Shown here: positions 17,359-26,114 of the stretch, one piece after another
How the letters are laid out: each line of letters starts with the position of its first letter
How positions within the stretch are numbered: position 1 is the stretch's first letter
Assembly: GCA_934201705.1 (NCBI GenBank)
Contig: CAKPXF010000020.1
Coordinates: 1 to 46,742, forward strand
DNA length: 46,742 bases
Direction of reading: 5' to 3'
DNA from: an uncultured Bacilli bacterium
Lineage (GTDB): Bacteria > Bacillota_I > Bacilli_A > RFN20 > CAG-631
Position numbers and translations under genes: made by a program
Notes under the pieces: model-generated
The model's database searches: none
Seen by the model: only the letters and a program-made list of their open reading frames with translations
Told to the model about the DNA's origin: nothing

Positions 17359-20232
17359 ATGAAAAAATATAAAGTTATTCCCTTAATTAGTTTATTATTC
17401 TTACAATTATTAACTGGCTGTAAAAATAATGATTCATCTGATGATGATGAAAACATAGATGTAAGTTATACGTTAGAGGAAAATGAAAAAGAGCCCCAAA
17501 TAAGTATTAAAAAAGGTACATTAAGATCATTAAGTGATAGTTCAATAACTATTCCTGACATTACTAACTTAAAAGGAAATCCTTTTTCATCTGGTAATTT
17601 ATTTGGTGAATATTATATAAATTATCCAAATAGTGAATTATTAAACAATCAAAATATTTTATATACCTCGTCTTATTATTCAAGGAACACATTTGAAAGA
17701 AATGATGAATGTATTGAATATACCTTATGTAAAGTTGATTCCACCTACAAAGTCATAAATAAAAAGAAAAATGGTAATACATTTATTCCATTTAATGGCT
17801 TTGTTTTATCATTAAGTAAGGATTGTAATGTAACATATAATATTGGTGATGTAGTTGATTTAATCGGAGATATACAAGAGTATAAAATTGGCTTTTATAA
17901 CCAAGAAGGTAATAGAATTGTTATTACAAATACAAATAGTATTTCTTGGAGCTTTTCTGGAGTAAATCTTTATGATAATAATACCTTAGATAAGGTAAGT
18001 CCTTTACCATATACTTCAATTTCTTCTATTAACTTTTTATATGATAAAAAGGCTTCTTCTTATAGGGTTGATAAATTTAGATCTTTAGATAATAATGGCA
18101 GAGTTTATACAAATGTTAATGATGGTTTTGTGCTAATGGGCTCAAATAATAGTAATTATTTAAGCAATGACAATATTGCTTTACTAGAAGGTGTAAGATT
18201 TAACAAAAATGACGAAATAAAGGTTGAGGATGAAGCATTAGTTTTAGATGAATATCATGAATTTTCTTTGAATTCTACTAATTCCTATAAATATCAAAGA
18301 AGTGCAAATGCTGATACAATTAACTTTTCAATTAATAAGCGTGATTACCCTTCTACTACCTCGCCGTGGGGATATGAAATATCAGTGAATAAAAATGGCT
18401 ATATTGAAGAAGTTGGCTCTCATGTTAATTATAATAAAGATTGTACTATTTATTCATTAACAGCTCGAAGTAACACAACTGCTGAAACATTAAATTTATT
18501 ATTTAGTGAAGTTTTTTTAATTGGAAGTAAAATTAGCATTGTTAATAATTCTTTATATGTTGATAACTCTCTTGAAACTAGAAGTAATACTGTTGAAGAA
18601 TTTGTTAATTATTTTGTATTAAATAAGATGTATGAGTATGAGATGTATAATTATGCCTATAATTATGAAAAATTAGAAGAGATTAAAAAGAATATTGAGC
18701 ATATTAGTAATGAGAAAAAAACATTATCTAATAAAAATGATATTACTTTAAGATATCGTCAATACACCTTAATTGGTAAATTAATGCAACAATACTATTT
18801 AGCTCTTTCTGCATGTAATAAAAATGAAGCCGTACAAGTAAAATCATGCTGGTATATTGAAGATTTTGATAATAATGACCACAGTATTAATACTATTAGA
18901 AAAAATCTATTAAAAATTAAAGAAGCAAATTTTAATGAAATAATTGTAGGAGTTATTAATAATGGCACTTCTTATTACAATAATTCTAAACATTTCAAAT
19001 TAAACAACAAGTTAAAAAGCAAGCAATATGGTGATTTTAGTAATGACTTCATAAAAGCTATAACTGATGAAGCTCATAAACTAAATATGAAGGTATTTGC
19101 CTGCTTTACACCATTTACTTCTGGACTTGAAAATACATTTGCCGAACTAAAAGATGCTTTTGCTTTAACAGTTGAAGGTAAAGATAGCGTACAAACATCT
19201 CAAGGAATAGTAAAAATGCTAGATCCTGCCAATGCTACCTTTAAAGAAAAAACAAAACTAGTAATTGCTGATATTTTATCATCTAATCCAACACTTGATG
19301 GACTTCATTTAGATTATATCAGATATGGTGCTGATAATAATCAAGTTAATTATATGACAGGTGTCACAGAAGCAGCTAGAATTGGTTTTAATCAATATTG
19401 TATTGATAATAAATTATCTTATAGTACAAATACACTTACTGAGCTTAGAAACAAATTGAAAAGTGATAGTAATTTCTTTTTCTCATTTAACTTGTATCAA
19501 CAAACATTAATTACAGATACTGTTAAGCTAATTAAAGAGGAATGCTTAAAATATAGTAAGCCTTTAACATGTGCTATTGCTGATAATTATAATTTAGTTA
19601 AAACATGGAAATGTCAAGACTGGGGAAAATGGGCTAAGGATAAAATTGTTGATGGTTTATATTTAATGGATTATTATTTTGATGAATTCTATGTTGATAA
19701 ATATTTTAAGGATATGGCTGAAGCAACTCGTAATAATTGTTTGCTAGTAAGTGGTATTGATCCTTCATATGCTAATCTTTCTGCAATTTTTTATCCTCAG
19801 GTTATAAAAGGAGCTACTAATGATAATCGCTCAAGTGGCTATGCTATATTTGGTACACATACACAAAATGCTAAAAAGGATGGCTGGGATTTAGTTAAAG
19901 ATTCATCTTGGATTGCTTCTATTTCCCCATATGATTCCTTATATCAAGTAGTAAATGCTTCATTTACTTTATTGTTAAAGCGTTGTGATGATATTTATAT
20001 TAAATATGGAAACCAAACAAGTAAGCAAAAGGATGAATTAAGTAATGATATAAATAGTTTATTGTCTATTATTGATAAAGAAAATAAAGATACTTGTGCT
20101 AGTGCTATTAATTATTTAATGAGCATGTATGATAAGGATTATGCTTTAAATGATGCAAATAATCGTATTAAAGAACAATTTTTATATATTAGAAAGCTTA
20201 TTGAAACAAAAATGAATATTTTAAGTAAATAG
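17359..20232 (+). CDS. GHL10-type glycosidase-like lipoprotein
   Basis: A 957-residue exported lipoprotein with lipobox LTGC (Cys21) and an acidic linker. Residues about 60-480 hold beta-rich segments that I cannot assign, including an OB-like stretch near NIGDVVDLIGD. From about residue 490 comes a TIM-barrel domain of the GHL10 family (PF02638): SCWYIEDFD, then LDGLHLDYIRYG with likely catalytic-area Asp652. Family members include E. coli DigH, which cuts denuded peptidoglycan strands, so a cell-wall glycan role is plausible. The C-terminal 130 residues are helical. It sits in an operon with the EIIC-like permease and ends in a strong terminator. Confidence 0.8.
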   Translation: MKKYKVIPLISLLFLQLLTGCKNNDSSDDDENIDVSYTLEENEKEPQISIKKGTLRSLSDSSITIPDITNLKGNPFSSGNLFGEYYINYPNSELLNNQNILYTSSYYSRNTFERNDECIEYTLCKVDSTYKVINKKKNGNTFIPFNGFVLSLSKDCNVTYNIGDVVDLIGDIQEYKIGFYNQEGNRIVITNTNSISWSFSGVNLYDNNTLDKVSPLPYTSISSINFLYDKKASSYRVDKFRSLDNNGRVYTNVNDGFVLMGSNNSNYLSNDNIALLEGVRFNKNDEIKVEDEALVLDEYHEFSLNSTNSYKYQRSANADTINFSINKRDYPSTTSPWGYEISVNKNGYIEEVGSHVNYNKDCTIYSLTARSNTTAETLNLLFSEVFLIGSKISIVNNSLYVDNSLETRSNTVEEFVNYFVLNKMYEYEMYNYAYNYEKLEEIKKNIEHISNEKKTLSNKNDITLRYRQYTLIGKLMQQYYLALSACNKNEAVQVKSCWYIEDFDNNDHSINTIRKNLLKIKEANFNEIIVGVINNGTSYYNNSKHFKLNNKLKSKQYGDFSNDFIKAITDEAHKLNMKVFACFTPFTSGLENTFAELKDAFALTVEGKDSVQTSQGIVKMLDPANATFKEKTKLVIADILSSNPTLDGLHLDYIRYGADNNQVNYMTGVTEAARIGFNQYCIDNKLSYSTNTLTELRNKLKSDSNFFFSFNLYQQTLITDTVKLIKEECLKYSKPLTCAIADNYNLVKTWKCQDWGKWAKDKIVDGLYLMDYYFDEFYVDKYFKDMAEATRNNCLLVSGIDPSYANLSAIFYPQVIKGATNDNRSSGYAIFGTHTQNAKKDGWDLVKDSSWIASISPYDSLYQVVNASFTLLLKRCDDIYIKYGNQTSKQKDELSNDINSLLSIIDKENKDTCASAINYLMSMYDKDYALNDANNRIKEQFLYIRKLIETKMNILSK

Positions 20233-20239
20233 AATATTT

Positions 20240-20279
20240 GGAAATGATATTATGCGTAATATCATTTCCTTTTATTTTT
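20240..20279 (+). terminator. Intrinsic terminator after the GHL10 lipoprotein gene
   Basis: An 11-bp perfect stem (20240-20250 with 20259-20269) and an 8-nt loop is followed by a T-rich tract. A TATAAT -10 for the next gene follows at 20294-20299. Confidence 0.88.
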
Positions 20280-20328
20280 AACGATTAATAATGTATAATA
20301 TACTTATTAAAAGAGGGAGTAAAGAAAA

Positions 20329-22089
20329 ATGGCAAAGAAGAAAAGAGGAAGAAAAATAAATAAAAGAAAGAATATTAAATTTATATATATTTTAATTATG
20401 GTTGTTGTTGTAGTCTTTACATGCTATTATTTTAAGGATGAAATAATGGATGCAATATCTCAAATAATCAATACAAGTAGTGATGATAGTTCAGCAAATG
20501 ATAGTTCAGCAAATGAAGAAAGAGAAACAACTACAACATTAGTTAACACAAGATTTAAAAACACTATCAGTAATTGGAGTTTTTTAAACACTGACAATGT
20601 AGAAGCTACACCTTCATTTAATGAATTTGGTGAATTCAAGTTTGAAAATCTAAATGATAAATTAAAATCACCTTCATTTTCAAGTGTTGATGAATTAACA
20701 ATTACTTTATTTATTAGTAGCTTTACTAATAATTCAAATACTACAGCAAGTGATAAAAATTATATTTTCTTAATCAATGGCTTTAATGAAAGTAATGAAG
20801 TTGTTTCAACACTTAAGATTGATTCATTAACCTTAAATGAAAACATTTATACTTTAAAGGGTAATAAGATTTCTTATATAGAAATTAGTATGGATGGTTA
20901 TTATTTAATAAAAGATACTAAACAAACAATTAATCTACAATCAATTAATGTTAAATGTGATAGTAGCTTAATTACATCAGGAATTGTGGAAAACTATACA
21001 TATGATAATTTACAAATCTATTTCTTAGAGCTTGGAAGCTATAAGACTGGTGATAGTGTATTTATAAAAGCTAATGATGTTGATATATTAATTGATGCCG
21101 GCTCTGAAACAACATCAGTTCCAACACTTGTTGAATTTATTAACAAGCATTGTACTGATAATAAGCTTGAATATGTAATTACCACTCATGCTCATAGTGA
21201 TCACTATTCTGGTATGTTTGGTAGCAATAAAAATGGAATAATGTATCAATATAAAATAGATACAATTATTGACTTTGCTTTATCAAATGATACAGAAAGA
21301 GCTCAATATAAAAAATATCAGGATGCAGTAAATTATGCTATTAATAATGGTGCTAAAAGATTTTCTGCAGCTGATTGCTTTTATGAAAAAAATGGTGCAA
21401 GTAAATCTTATTATTTAGATGAGGTTAATAATATTTCCTTAGATATTTTGTATAACAAATATTATTTTGAAAAAAGTAGTGATGAAAATAATTATTCAGT
21501 TTGCTCGATGATTAATTATAATGACAAGCATTTTATGTTTACTGGAGATTTAGAAAAAGATGGTGAAGAAGCCATGGCTAAATATTATGATAAATCAACT
21601 AGTGAAAAAACTTTACCTCATGTCGACTTATTTAAAGCCGGTCATCATGGTTCAGCAACATCAAGTAATGAAGCCTTATTAGACTTAATTACTCCAGAAA
21701 TATGTTGTGTTTGCTGTTGTGCTGGTTCATCTGAATATACAAATGTTAATAATACAATATTCCCAACACAAGACTTTATTAATAGAATTGCAAAATACAC
21801 AGATAGAGTTTATGTTACTAGTGTTTTAAAGGAAAAGGAAACAAGAGAAAATAATGACTTTATTTTTACATCATTAAATGGTACTATTTGTATAAGTAGT
21901 AATGGCTCATTAGTAGGTATTAATGCTACTAACAATGTTACTAAGCTTAAGGATTCAACATGGTTTAATGAAGAAATCTATGTTATAGATGGAAAAGTTT
22001 GTAGTGGTAAAGCAAAAAAAGATTTCTATAATGAAACCGATCAAAATGTGTCATTAATTACAAGAAGAACATGGCCTGAATATTCATAA
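20329..22089 (+). CDS. Membrane-anchored metallo-beta-lactamase-fold hydrolase, ComEC C-domain type
   Basis: A 586-residue protein with a basic N-terminus and one membrane segment (about 17-36), so the rest is outside the cell. A Ser/Asp linker contains a tandem pair of DSSAN units (a 15-bp DNA repeat near 20482-20511). Residues about 75-215 form a beta-rich domain. The MBL domain follows, with HAHSDH (His287, His289, Asp291, His292), TGD near 405 and GHHGS (438-442), the pattern of the hydrolase domain of ComEC/Rec2, which acts on nucleic acid. No ComEC channel is attached. Substrate unknown. A GAGGGAG site fixes the start. A CvpA-family gene follows after 46 nt. Confidence 0.8.
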   Translation: MAKKKRGRKINKRKNIKFIYILIMVVVVVFTCYYFKDEIMDAISQIINTSSDDSSANDSSANEERETTTTLVNTRFKNTISNWSFLNTDNVEATPSFNEFGEFKFENLNDKLKSPSFSSVDELTITLFISSFTNNSNTTASDKNYIFLINGFNESNEVVSTLKIDSLTLNENIYTLKGNKISYIEISMDGYYLIKDTKQTINLQSINVKCDSSLITSGIVENYTYDNLQIYFLELGSYKTGDSVFIKANDVDILIDAGSETTSVPTLVEFINKHCTDNKLEYVITTHAHSDHYSGMFGSNKNGIMYQYKIDTIIDFALSNDTERAQYKKYQDAVNYAINNGAKRFSAADCFYEKNGASKSYYLDEVNNISLDILYNKYYFEKSSDENNYSVCSMINYNDKHFMFTGDLEKDGEEAMAKYYDKSTSEKTLPHVDLFKAGHHGSATSSNEALLDLITPEICCVCCCAGSSEYTNVNNTIFPTQDFINRIAKYTDRVYVTSVLKEKETRENNDFIFTSLNGTICISSNGSLVGINATNNVTKLKDSTWFNEEIYVIDGKVCSGKAKKDFYNETDQNVSLITRRTWPEYS

Positions 22090-22135
22090 TAAAAATGAAT
22101 ATTATCTTAATATAATATAAAGAGGAGGAAAGAAA

Positions 22136-23332
22136 ATGGAAATTATCACTTTAGTTATTATTGCTTTAAGTATACTTTCAATTGGACTAGGATTATTATT
22201 TGGTTTATTTCGTGGATTTGGTAATTCCTTACTTCGTTTAGGATTAATAGTTGTTTCTATTATTTTTGCTTTTATATTTAAAGGTACACTCACTAATTTT
22301 ATTTTAAATTATAAAATAAATGATGTAACAATTGAGGCAACAATAATTCAAAGTATTCCTGAAGAATATCGAAATGTTAGTGAAATAATTATTCCTATAT
22401 TAAAAATACTTGCTGGAATCATTGCTTTTCTTATAATATTTATTGTTTTACAAATAATTACATATATTGTCTTTAAAATCTTAAAAATCTTTATTAACAA
22501 AATTGGTAAAAAGAATAAATTATTTGGTTTAATAGTAGGTGGTGTTCAAGGAGTATTAGTAGCTCTTACCTTATGTGTTCCATTAAGCGGATTAATCAAT
22601 AATGTTAATAAAATAAGTAATATTAAGGTATATGATAATGAAAAGAAAGAAGAAGTAGCTTTAATTGATGTAAGTCAATTTGATGAATCACTTAATTTAG
22701 GATTAAATAAATATCCTTCTTCTTTTATAGGGAAAATTTATATTGAAAACTTTGATTTCTTATTTAAAATGCTTTCATCAACCACAAATTCAAACAATGA
22801 AACAGTAACCCTTGATGGACAAATTGATGCATTAGTTTCAACTGTTAAAATTGCTAATGAAGTAATGAAAATATCAAACGTTGATTTCTCTAGTGGCTTG
22901 AATGCTAATAACGTTAGTGATGTTACTGACATGCTTAGAAACCTTCAAACAATTAAAGATTCCTTAGATGATGAATCAATTAATACTATAAATCAATTAG
23001 TCAATACAATAGCAAGTAATATTACTGATGAGGCTAATATTGATTTATCTAATTTTGATTTAAGTACAATTAACTTTACTACTGAAGCAAATATTATTGA
23101 TGAAGTATACAAAGCTTCAAATAGTGAAAATATTGATGACGTTGATTTTACTAATTTAATCAATAATCTTAAGGATAGTACTCTTATTCTCCCGCTTGTT
23201 TCATCAAGTGATGTAGTAGTTGATGTAAATGCTACTAAAAAGGAAGAAATAAAAGGAACTATTGCCGCACTTAGTGATTGTGATGATAAGACTAAAGAAG
23301 ACTTAAAGAAATTATTTAATATAACTGAGTAA
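22136..23332 (+). CDS. CvpA-family membrane protein with an extracytoplasmic tail
   Basis: A 398-residue protein. The first about 165 residues are a CvpA-type module: hydrophobic segments near 3-25, 32-50, 80-115 and 130-155, with the basic loop KIGKKNKLFGLIVGGVQGV before the last helix matching the CvpA consensus. The rest is a soluble, Asn/Asp/Ser-rich, mostly helical region, likely outside the membrane. CvpA was named for colicin V production in E. coli and its precise function is unsettled. An AGAGGAGG site precedes the ATG. It is probably co-transcribed with the MBL gene. The giant protein at 30268-36531 has the same architecture on a far larger scale. Confidence 0.75.
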   Translation: MEIITLVIIALSILSIGLGLLFGLFRGFGNSLLRLGLIVVSIIFAFIFKGTLTNFILNYKINDVTIEATIIQSIPEEYRNVSEIIIPILKILAGIIAFLIIFIVLQIITYIVFKILKIFINKIGKKNKLFGLIVGGVQGVLVALTLCVPLSGLINNVNKISNIKVYDNEKKEEVALIDVSQFDESLNLGLNKYPSSFIGKIYIENFDFLFKMLSSTTNSNNETVTLDGQIDALVSTVKIANEVMKISNVDFSSGLNANNVSDVTDMLRNLQTIKDSLDDESINTINQLVNTIASNITDEANIDLSNFDLSTINFTTEANIIDEVYKASNSENIDDVDFTNLINNLKDSTLILPLVSSSDVVVDVNATKKEEIKGTIAALSDCDDKTKEDLKKLFNITE

Positions 23333-23344
23333 ATTATTATATTT

Positions 23345-23382
23345 AAGAAGATATTCAACTAATAATTAATATCTTCTTTTTT
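23345..23382 (+). terminator. Intrinsic terminator of the MBL/CvpA unit
   Basis: An 11-bp perfect stem (23345-23355 with 23368-23378) and a 12-nt loop is followed by a T tract. Confidence 0.85.
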
Positions 23383-23389
23383 GTTGCTT

Positions 23390-23421
23390 TATAATAAAAA
23401 GAATGTTCTTATTGAACATTC
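23390..23421 (-). terminator. Intrinsic terminator of the ABC importer operon
   Basis: GAATGTTC (23401-23408) and GAACATTC (23414-23421) form an 8-bp perfect stem with a 5-nt loop, followed on the minus strand by TTTTTATTAT. Confidence 0.8.
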
Positions 23422-23430
23422 CTATTTATC

Positions 23431-24414
23431 TTATAAATATTTTGTAGTTACTAATTTTTCATATGGAGCACGTGTTTTTAACTCTCCTGCCATTTCAATT
23501 ATATCTTGAAGCTTATTAAAGCTTTCTTCACTTAAATATAGTGTTTCACTATAAGCATCTATACTTTTATATCTTTCCACAACTTTACTAATTGTTTCAA
23601 TTTCGGTTGATGGGAAATACTTACTAATCTTTTTAGCAATATCCTTTGAATCATTATTAATTACATAGTCAACGCCTTTTTTCAAACCATTAACAAATGA
23701 TTTAATTTTATCGCCATTATCATTCATATAATTCTTTAATGATGAAAAACAAGTATAAGGTATATTACCGCAATGTTGTCCTAATGAAGCAACTATATAG
23801 CCCTCTTTTATTTCTTCCATTTTTGTGGCACTAGGTTCAAATAATGCAACGAAATCGCCATTACCAGAGCTAAATGCTCCTGCCATTACATCAAATTGTA
23901 TATCAGTTCTAATATTAATTTCTTTATTAGTTGTATCTCTTCCAACATCATAGCCTTTTTGCTTTAAAACATATTCTAAAACCATTTCAGGCATACCGCC
24001 TTTTCTCCCACCAATAATTGTTTTATTTTTTAAAGCATCAAATGAGAATGTTTCATAATCATATTTTTCTCTTGATATTAAAAAGCTTCCATCCTTTTGT
24101 GTAAGCTGTGCAAAATTAATTGCATAGTTTTCTTGTTTATTGTTATAAACATAAATACTAGCTTCTGGACCCATTAATCCAATTTGAGCTTCTTTACTTA
24201 GAAGGGCAGCCATTGTTTTATCTGCACCAGGTGTCGTAATAATATTTACATCTAATCCTTCATCCTTAAAATAATTTTCATTTAAGCTAACATACATTGG
24301 AGCATAAAATATGGATCTTGTAACTTCAGCAATAGTTATTTTATTATCATTACTTTTACAAGATGAAACCATTAATGGAACAAATAAACATAACAATAAA
24401 TTTTTCTTATTCAT
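23431..24414 (-). CDS. ABC importer substrate-binding lipoprotein, NMT1/SsuA/ThiY-like
   Basis: A 327-residue lipoprotein with lipobox VSSC (Cys19). The mature part is a type-II periplasmic-binding fold of the NMT1/SsuA family: ITIAEVTRSIFYAPMYVSLNENYFKDEGLDV at the start of the domain, then a glycine-rich IIGGRKGGMPE loop and a GAFSSGNGDFVALFEPSA segment. Such proteins bind sulfonates, taurine, nitrate or thiamine-pyrimidine precursors; the sequence alone does not decide. An AGAAGGA site precedes the ATG. Last gene of the minus-strand importer operon. No thiamine-pyrophosphate riboswitch is seen upstream of the operon. Confidence 0.85.
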   Translation of the reverse strand: MNKKNLLLCLFVPLMVSSCKSNDNKITIAEVTRSIFYAPMYVSLNENYFKDEGLDVNIITTPGADKTMAALLSKEAQIGLMGPEASIYVYNNKQENYAINFAQLTQKDGSFLISREKYDYETFSFDALKNKTIIGGRKGGMPEMVLEYVLKQKGYDVGRDTTNKEINIRTDIQFDVMAGAFSSGNGDFVALFEPSATKMEEIKEGYIVASLGQHCGNIPYTCFSSLKNYMNDNGDKIKSFVNGLKKGVDYVINNDSKDIAKKISKYFPSTEIETISKVVERYKSIDAYSETLYLSEESFNKLQDIIEMAGELKTRAPYEKLVTTKYL

Positions 24415-24468
24415 AATAATCCTTCTTTCAATAACAATACATAATATGATTTGTTAATTCATTTGGTT

Positions 24469-25251
24469 CTATCTTTTTTTATAATGCTTTTCTATTAACA
24501 TAACAAATAAATACATAATAAATGTTAATATCGCTAATACTAAAATACCCATCATTACTAAATCCATCTTAAATACTTGACCACCATAAACTACAATATA
24601 ACCTATACCAAAACGAGATACTAAAAATTCACCAACAATTACACCAACCCACGTTAAACCAATATTTATCTTAACTAAACTAATAAGATTAAGTTTATTT
24701 GCTGGTAAAACGAGTTTATATAATATTTGAAATTTATTAGCATTAAATGTTTTTAACATTTTTATTTTTTCAGTATCTGTATTATTAAAAAAGTTTAAGG
24801 CTGATATTATTGTCATAATAATTGATAAAGAAATAGCAACAACAATAATACCTTTAACACCTGTTCCTGCCCAAACAATTAAAATTGGCGCAAGTGCAGT
24901 CTTTGGAAGAGCATTTAACACAACTAAATATGGATCAAGTATTCTACTAAGCTTAGGTGATAAATATAATAAAATAGCTATTAAGATTCCAAATATTGTA
25001 CCAATCAATAAAGCAATTAAGGTTTCAAGCGATGAATAAAATATATGAATAAATATTTCTTTACTTTTTATATTATCAATCAATAATTGAATAATATTTG
25101 AAGGACTAGATACTAAAAATTCATCAATTAATTTATATTTTGCTAATAACTCCCATGATAATAAAAATATAACTAATAAAGCAATTTGAATGATTAATAC
25201 TTTTATTTTATTAGTTTTAATCTTTCTTTGATATTGTTTTAACTTATCCAT
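24469..25251 (-). CDS. ABC importer permease, SsuC/ThiX family
   Basis: A 260-residue inner-membrane protein with about six helices and the binding-protein-dependent transport motif around ALPKTALAPILIVWAGTG, which docks the ATPase. The opening FLVSSPSNIIQLL is typical of the nitrate/sulfonate/thiamine-precursor importer group. It overlaps the ATPase gene by 8 bp with a GGAGG site inside that gene, so translation is coupled. Confidence 0.87.
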   Translation of the reverse strand: MDKLKQYQRKIKTNKIKVLIIQIALLVIFLLSWELLAKYKLIDEFLVSSPSNIIQLLIDNIKSKEIFIHIFYSSLETLIALLIGTIFGILIAILLYLSPKLSRILDPYLVVLNALPKTALAPILIVWAGTGVKGIIVVAISLSIIMTIISALNFFNNTDTEKIKMLKTFNANKFQILYKLVLPANKLNLISLVKINIGLTWVGVIVGEFLVSRFGIGYIVVYGGQVFKMDLVMMGILVLAILTFIMYLFVMLIEKHYKKR

Positions 25252-25978
25252 TGTTTAATTCCTCCCATAAAATATTAAAATATTCTTTAAACTTAACACT
25301 ATTTCTAGCTTTTAGAGGAGTTTTATTATCAATATTTAAATTAATTTTATGCTTTGCTTTAATTGTTGAAGGGCGCTTTGATAAAACATACACATAATCC
25401 GCTAAGGCAATTGCTTCACTAATATCATGAGTTACAATTAAAGTTGTTTTTTTTGATTCTTTAATAATTTTATAAATATCTTCTTGAACAATGATTTTAC
25501 TTTGATAATCAAGTGAAGAAAAAGGCTCATCCAATAATAATATATCAGGATTTAATATTAATGTTCTAATTAAAGCTACACGTTGACGCATGCCTCCTGA
25601 TAATTGTTTTGGATAAAAATCTTTAAATTCATACAAACCATATTTTTTTAAGATTTCATCAATTTTAGATTTATTTATTTCTTTTTTATTTATTTCTAGT
25701 CCTAAGGTTATATTTTTATAAACATTTCTCCATTCAAATAAATTATCTTTTTGAAACATATAGCCAATTTTTCCATGAATTAAAATATTTCCATCATCTG
25801 GTTTAATAAGTCCACTAATTAAATTTAAAAGAGTAGTCTTTCCACATCCTGAAGGACCAACAATAGCTACAATTTCACCTTGATTTACTTTAAATGAAAT
25901 GTCTTTTAAAACATTGGTTATTTCTTTTTCACTAATAAATGTTTTATTTACTTTATTGAATTCAATATCCATTTTCAT
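25244..25978 (-). CDS. ABC importer ATPase, SsuB/ThiZ family
   Basis: A 244-residue nucleotide-binding subunit. Walker A is GPSGCGKTT (about 41-49), the Q-loop is in YMFQKDNLF, the signature is LSGGMRQR, Walker B is ILLLDEPFSSLD and the H-loop is VTHD. First gene of the operon. The start is ambiguous: GTG at 25981, ATG at 25978 or ATG at 25972; a weak AGG lies 5 nt before the second, which is chosen. It powers uptake by the permease and lipoprotein encoded next; substrate unassigned. Confidence 0.87.
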   Translation of the reverse strand: MKMDIEFNKVNKTFISEKEITNVLKDISFKVNQGEIVAIVGPSGCGKTTLLNLISGLIKPDDGNILIHGKIGYMFQKDNLFEWRNVYKNITLGLEINKKEINKSKIDEILKKYGLYEFKDFYPKQLSGGMRQRVALIRTLILNPDILLLDEPFSSLDYQSKIIVQEDIYKIIKESKKTTLIVTHDISEAIALADYVYVLSKRPSTIKAKHKINLNIDNKTPLKARNSVKFKEYFNILWEELNNG

Positions 25979-26020
25979 CACAACCTAACAGTATATATTA
26001 TTATATTTTATAAAAAAAAG

Positions 26021-26061
26021 ACACAAAAAAAAGACATGCTCTGAGCAAAACATGTCTTTTT
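26021..26061 (-). terminator. Intrinsic terminator of the coiled-coil surface protein gene
   Basis: An 11-bp perfect stem (26028-26038 with 26051-26061) and a 12-nt loop is followed on the minus strand by a long T tract. It separates the surface protein gene from the ABC importer operon. Confidence 0.88.
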
Positions 26062-26114
26062 AAATTTATTTTTAAAGGATATTAAGTTGGGAAAAAGGTA
26101 AAACTATAAATCTA

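Noticed and set aside
25979..26114. Thiamine-pyrophosphate riboswitch before the ABC importer
   Set aside because: The gap is short, mostly holds the terminator of the upstream gene, and shows none of the conserved riboswitch core.
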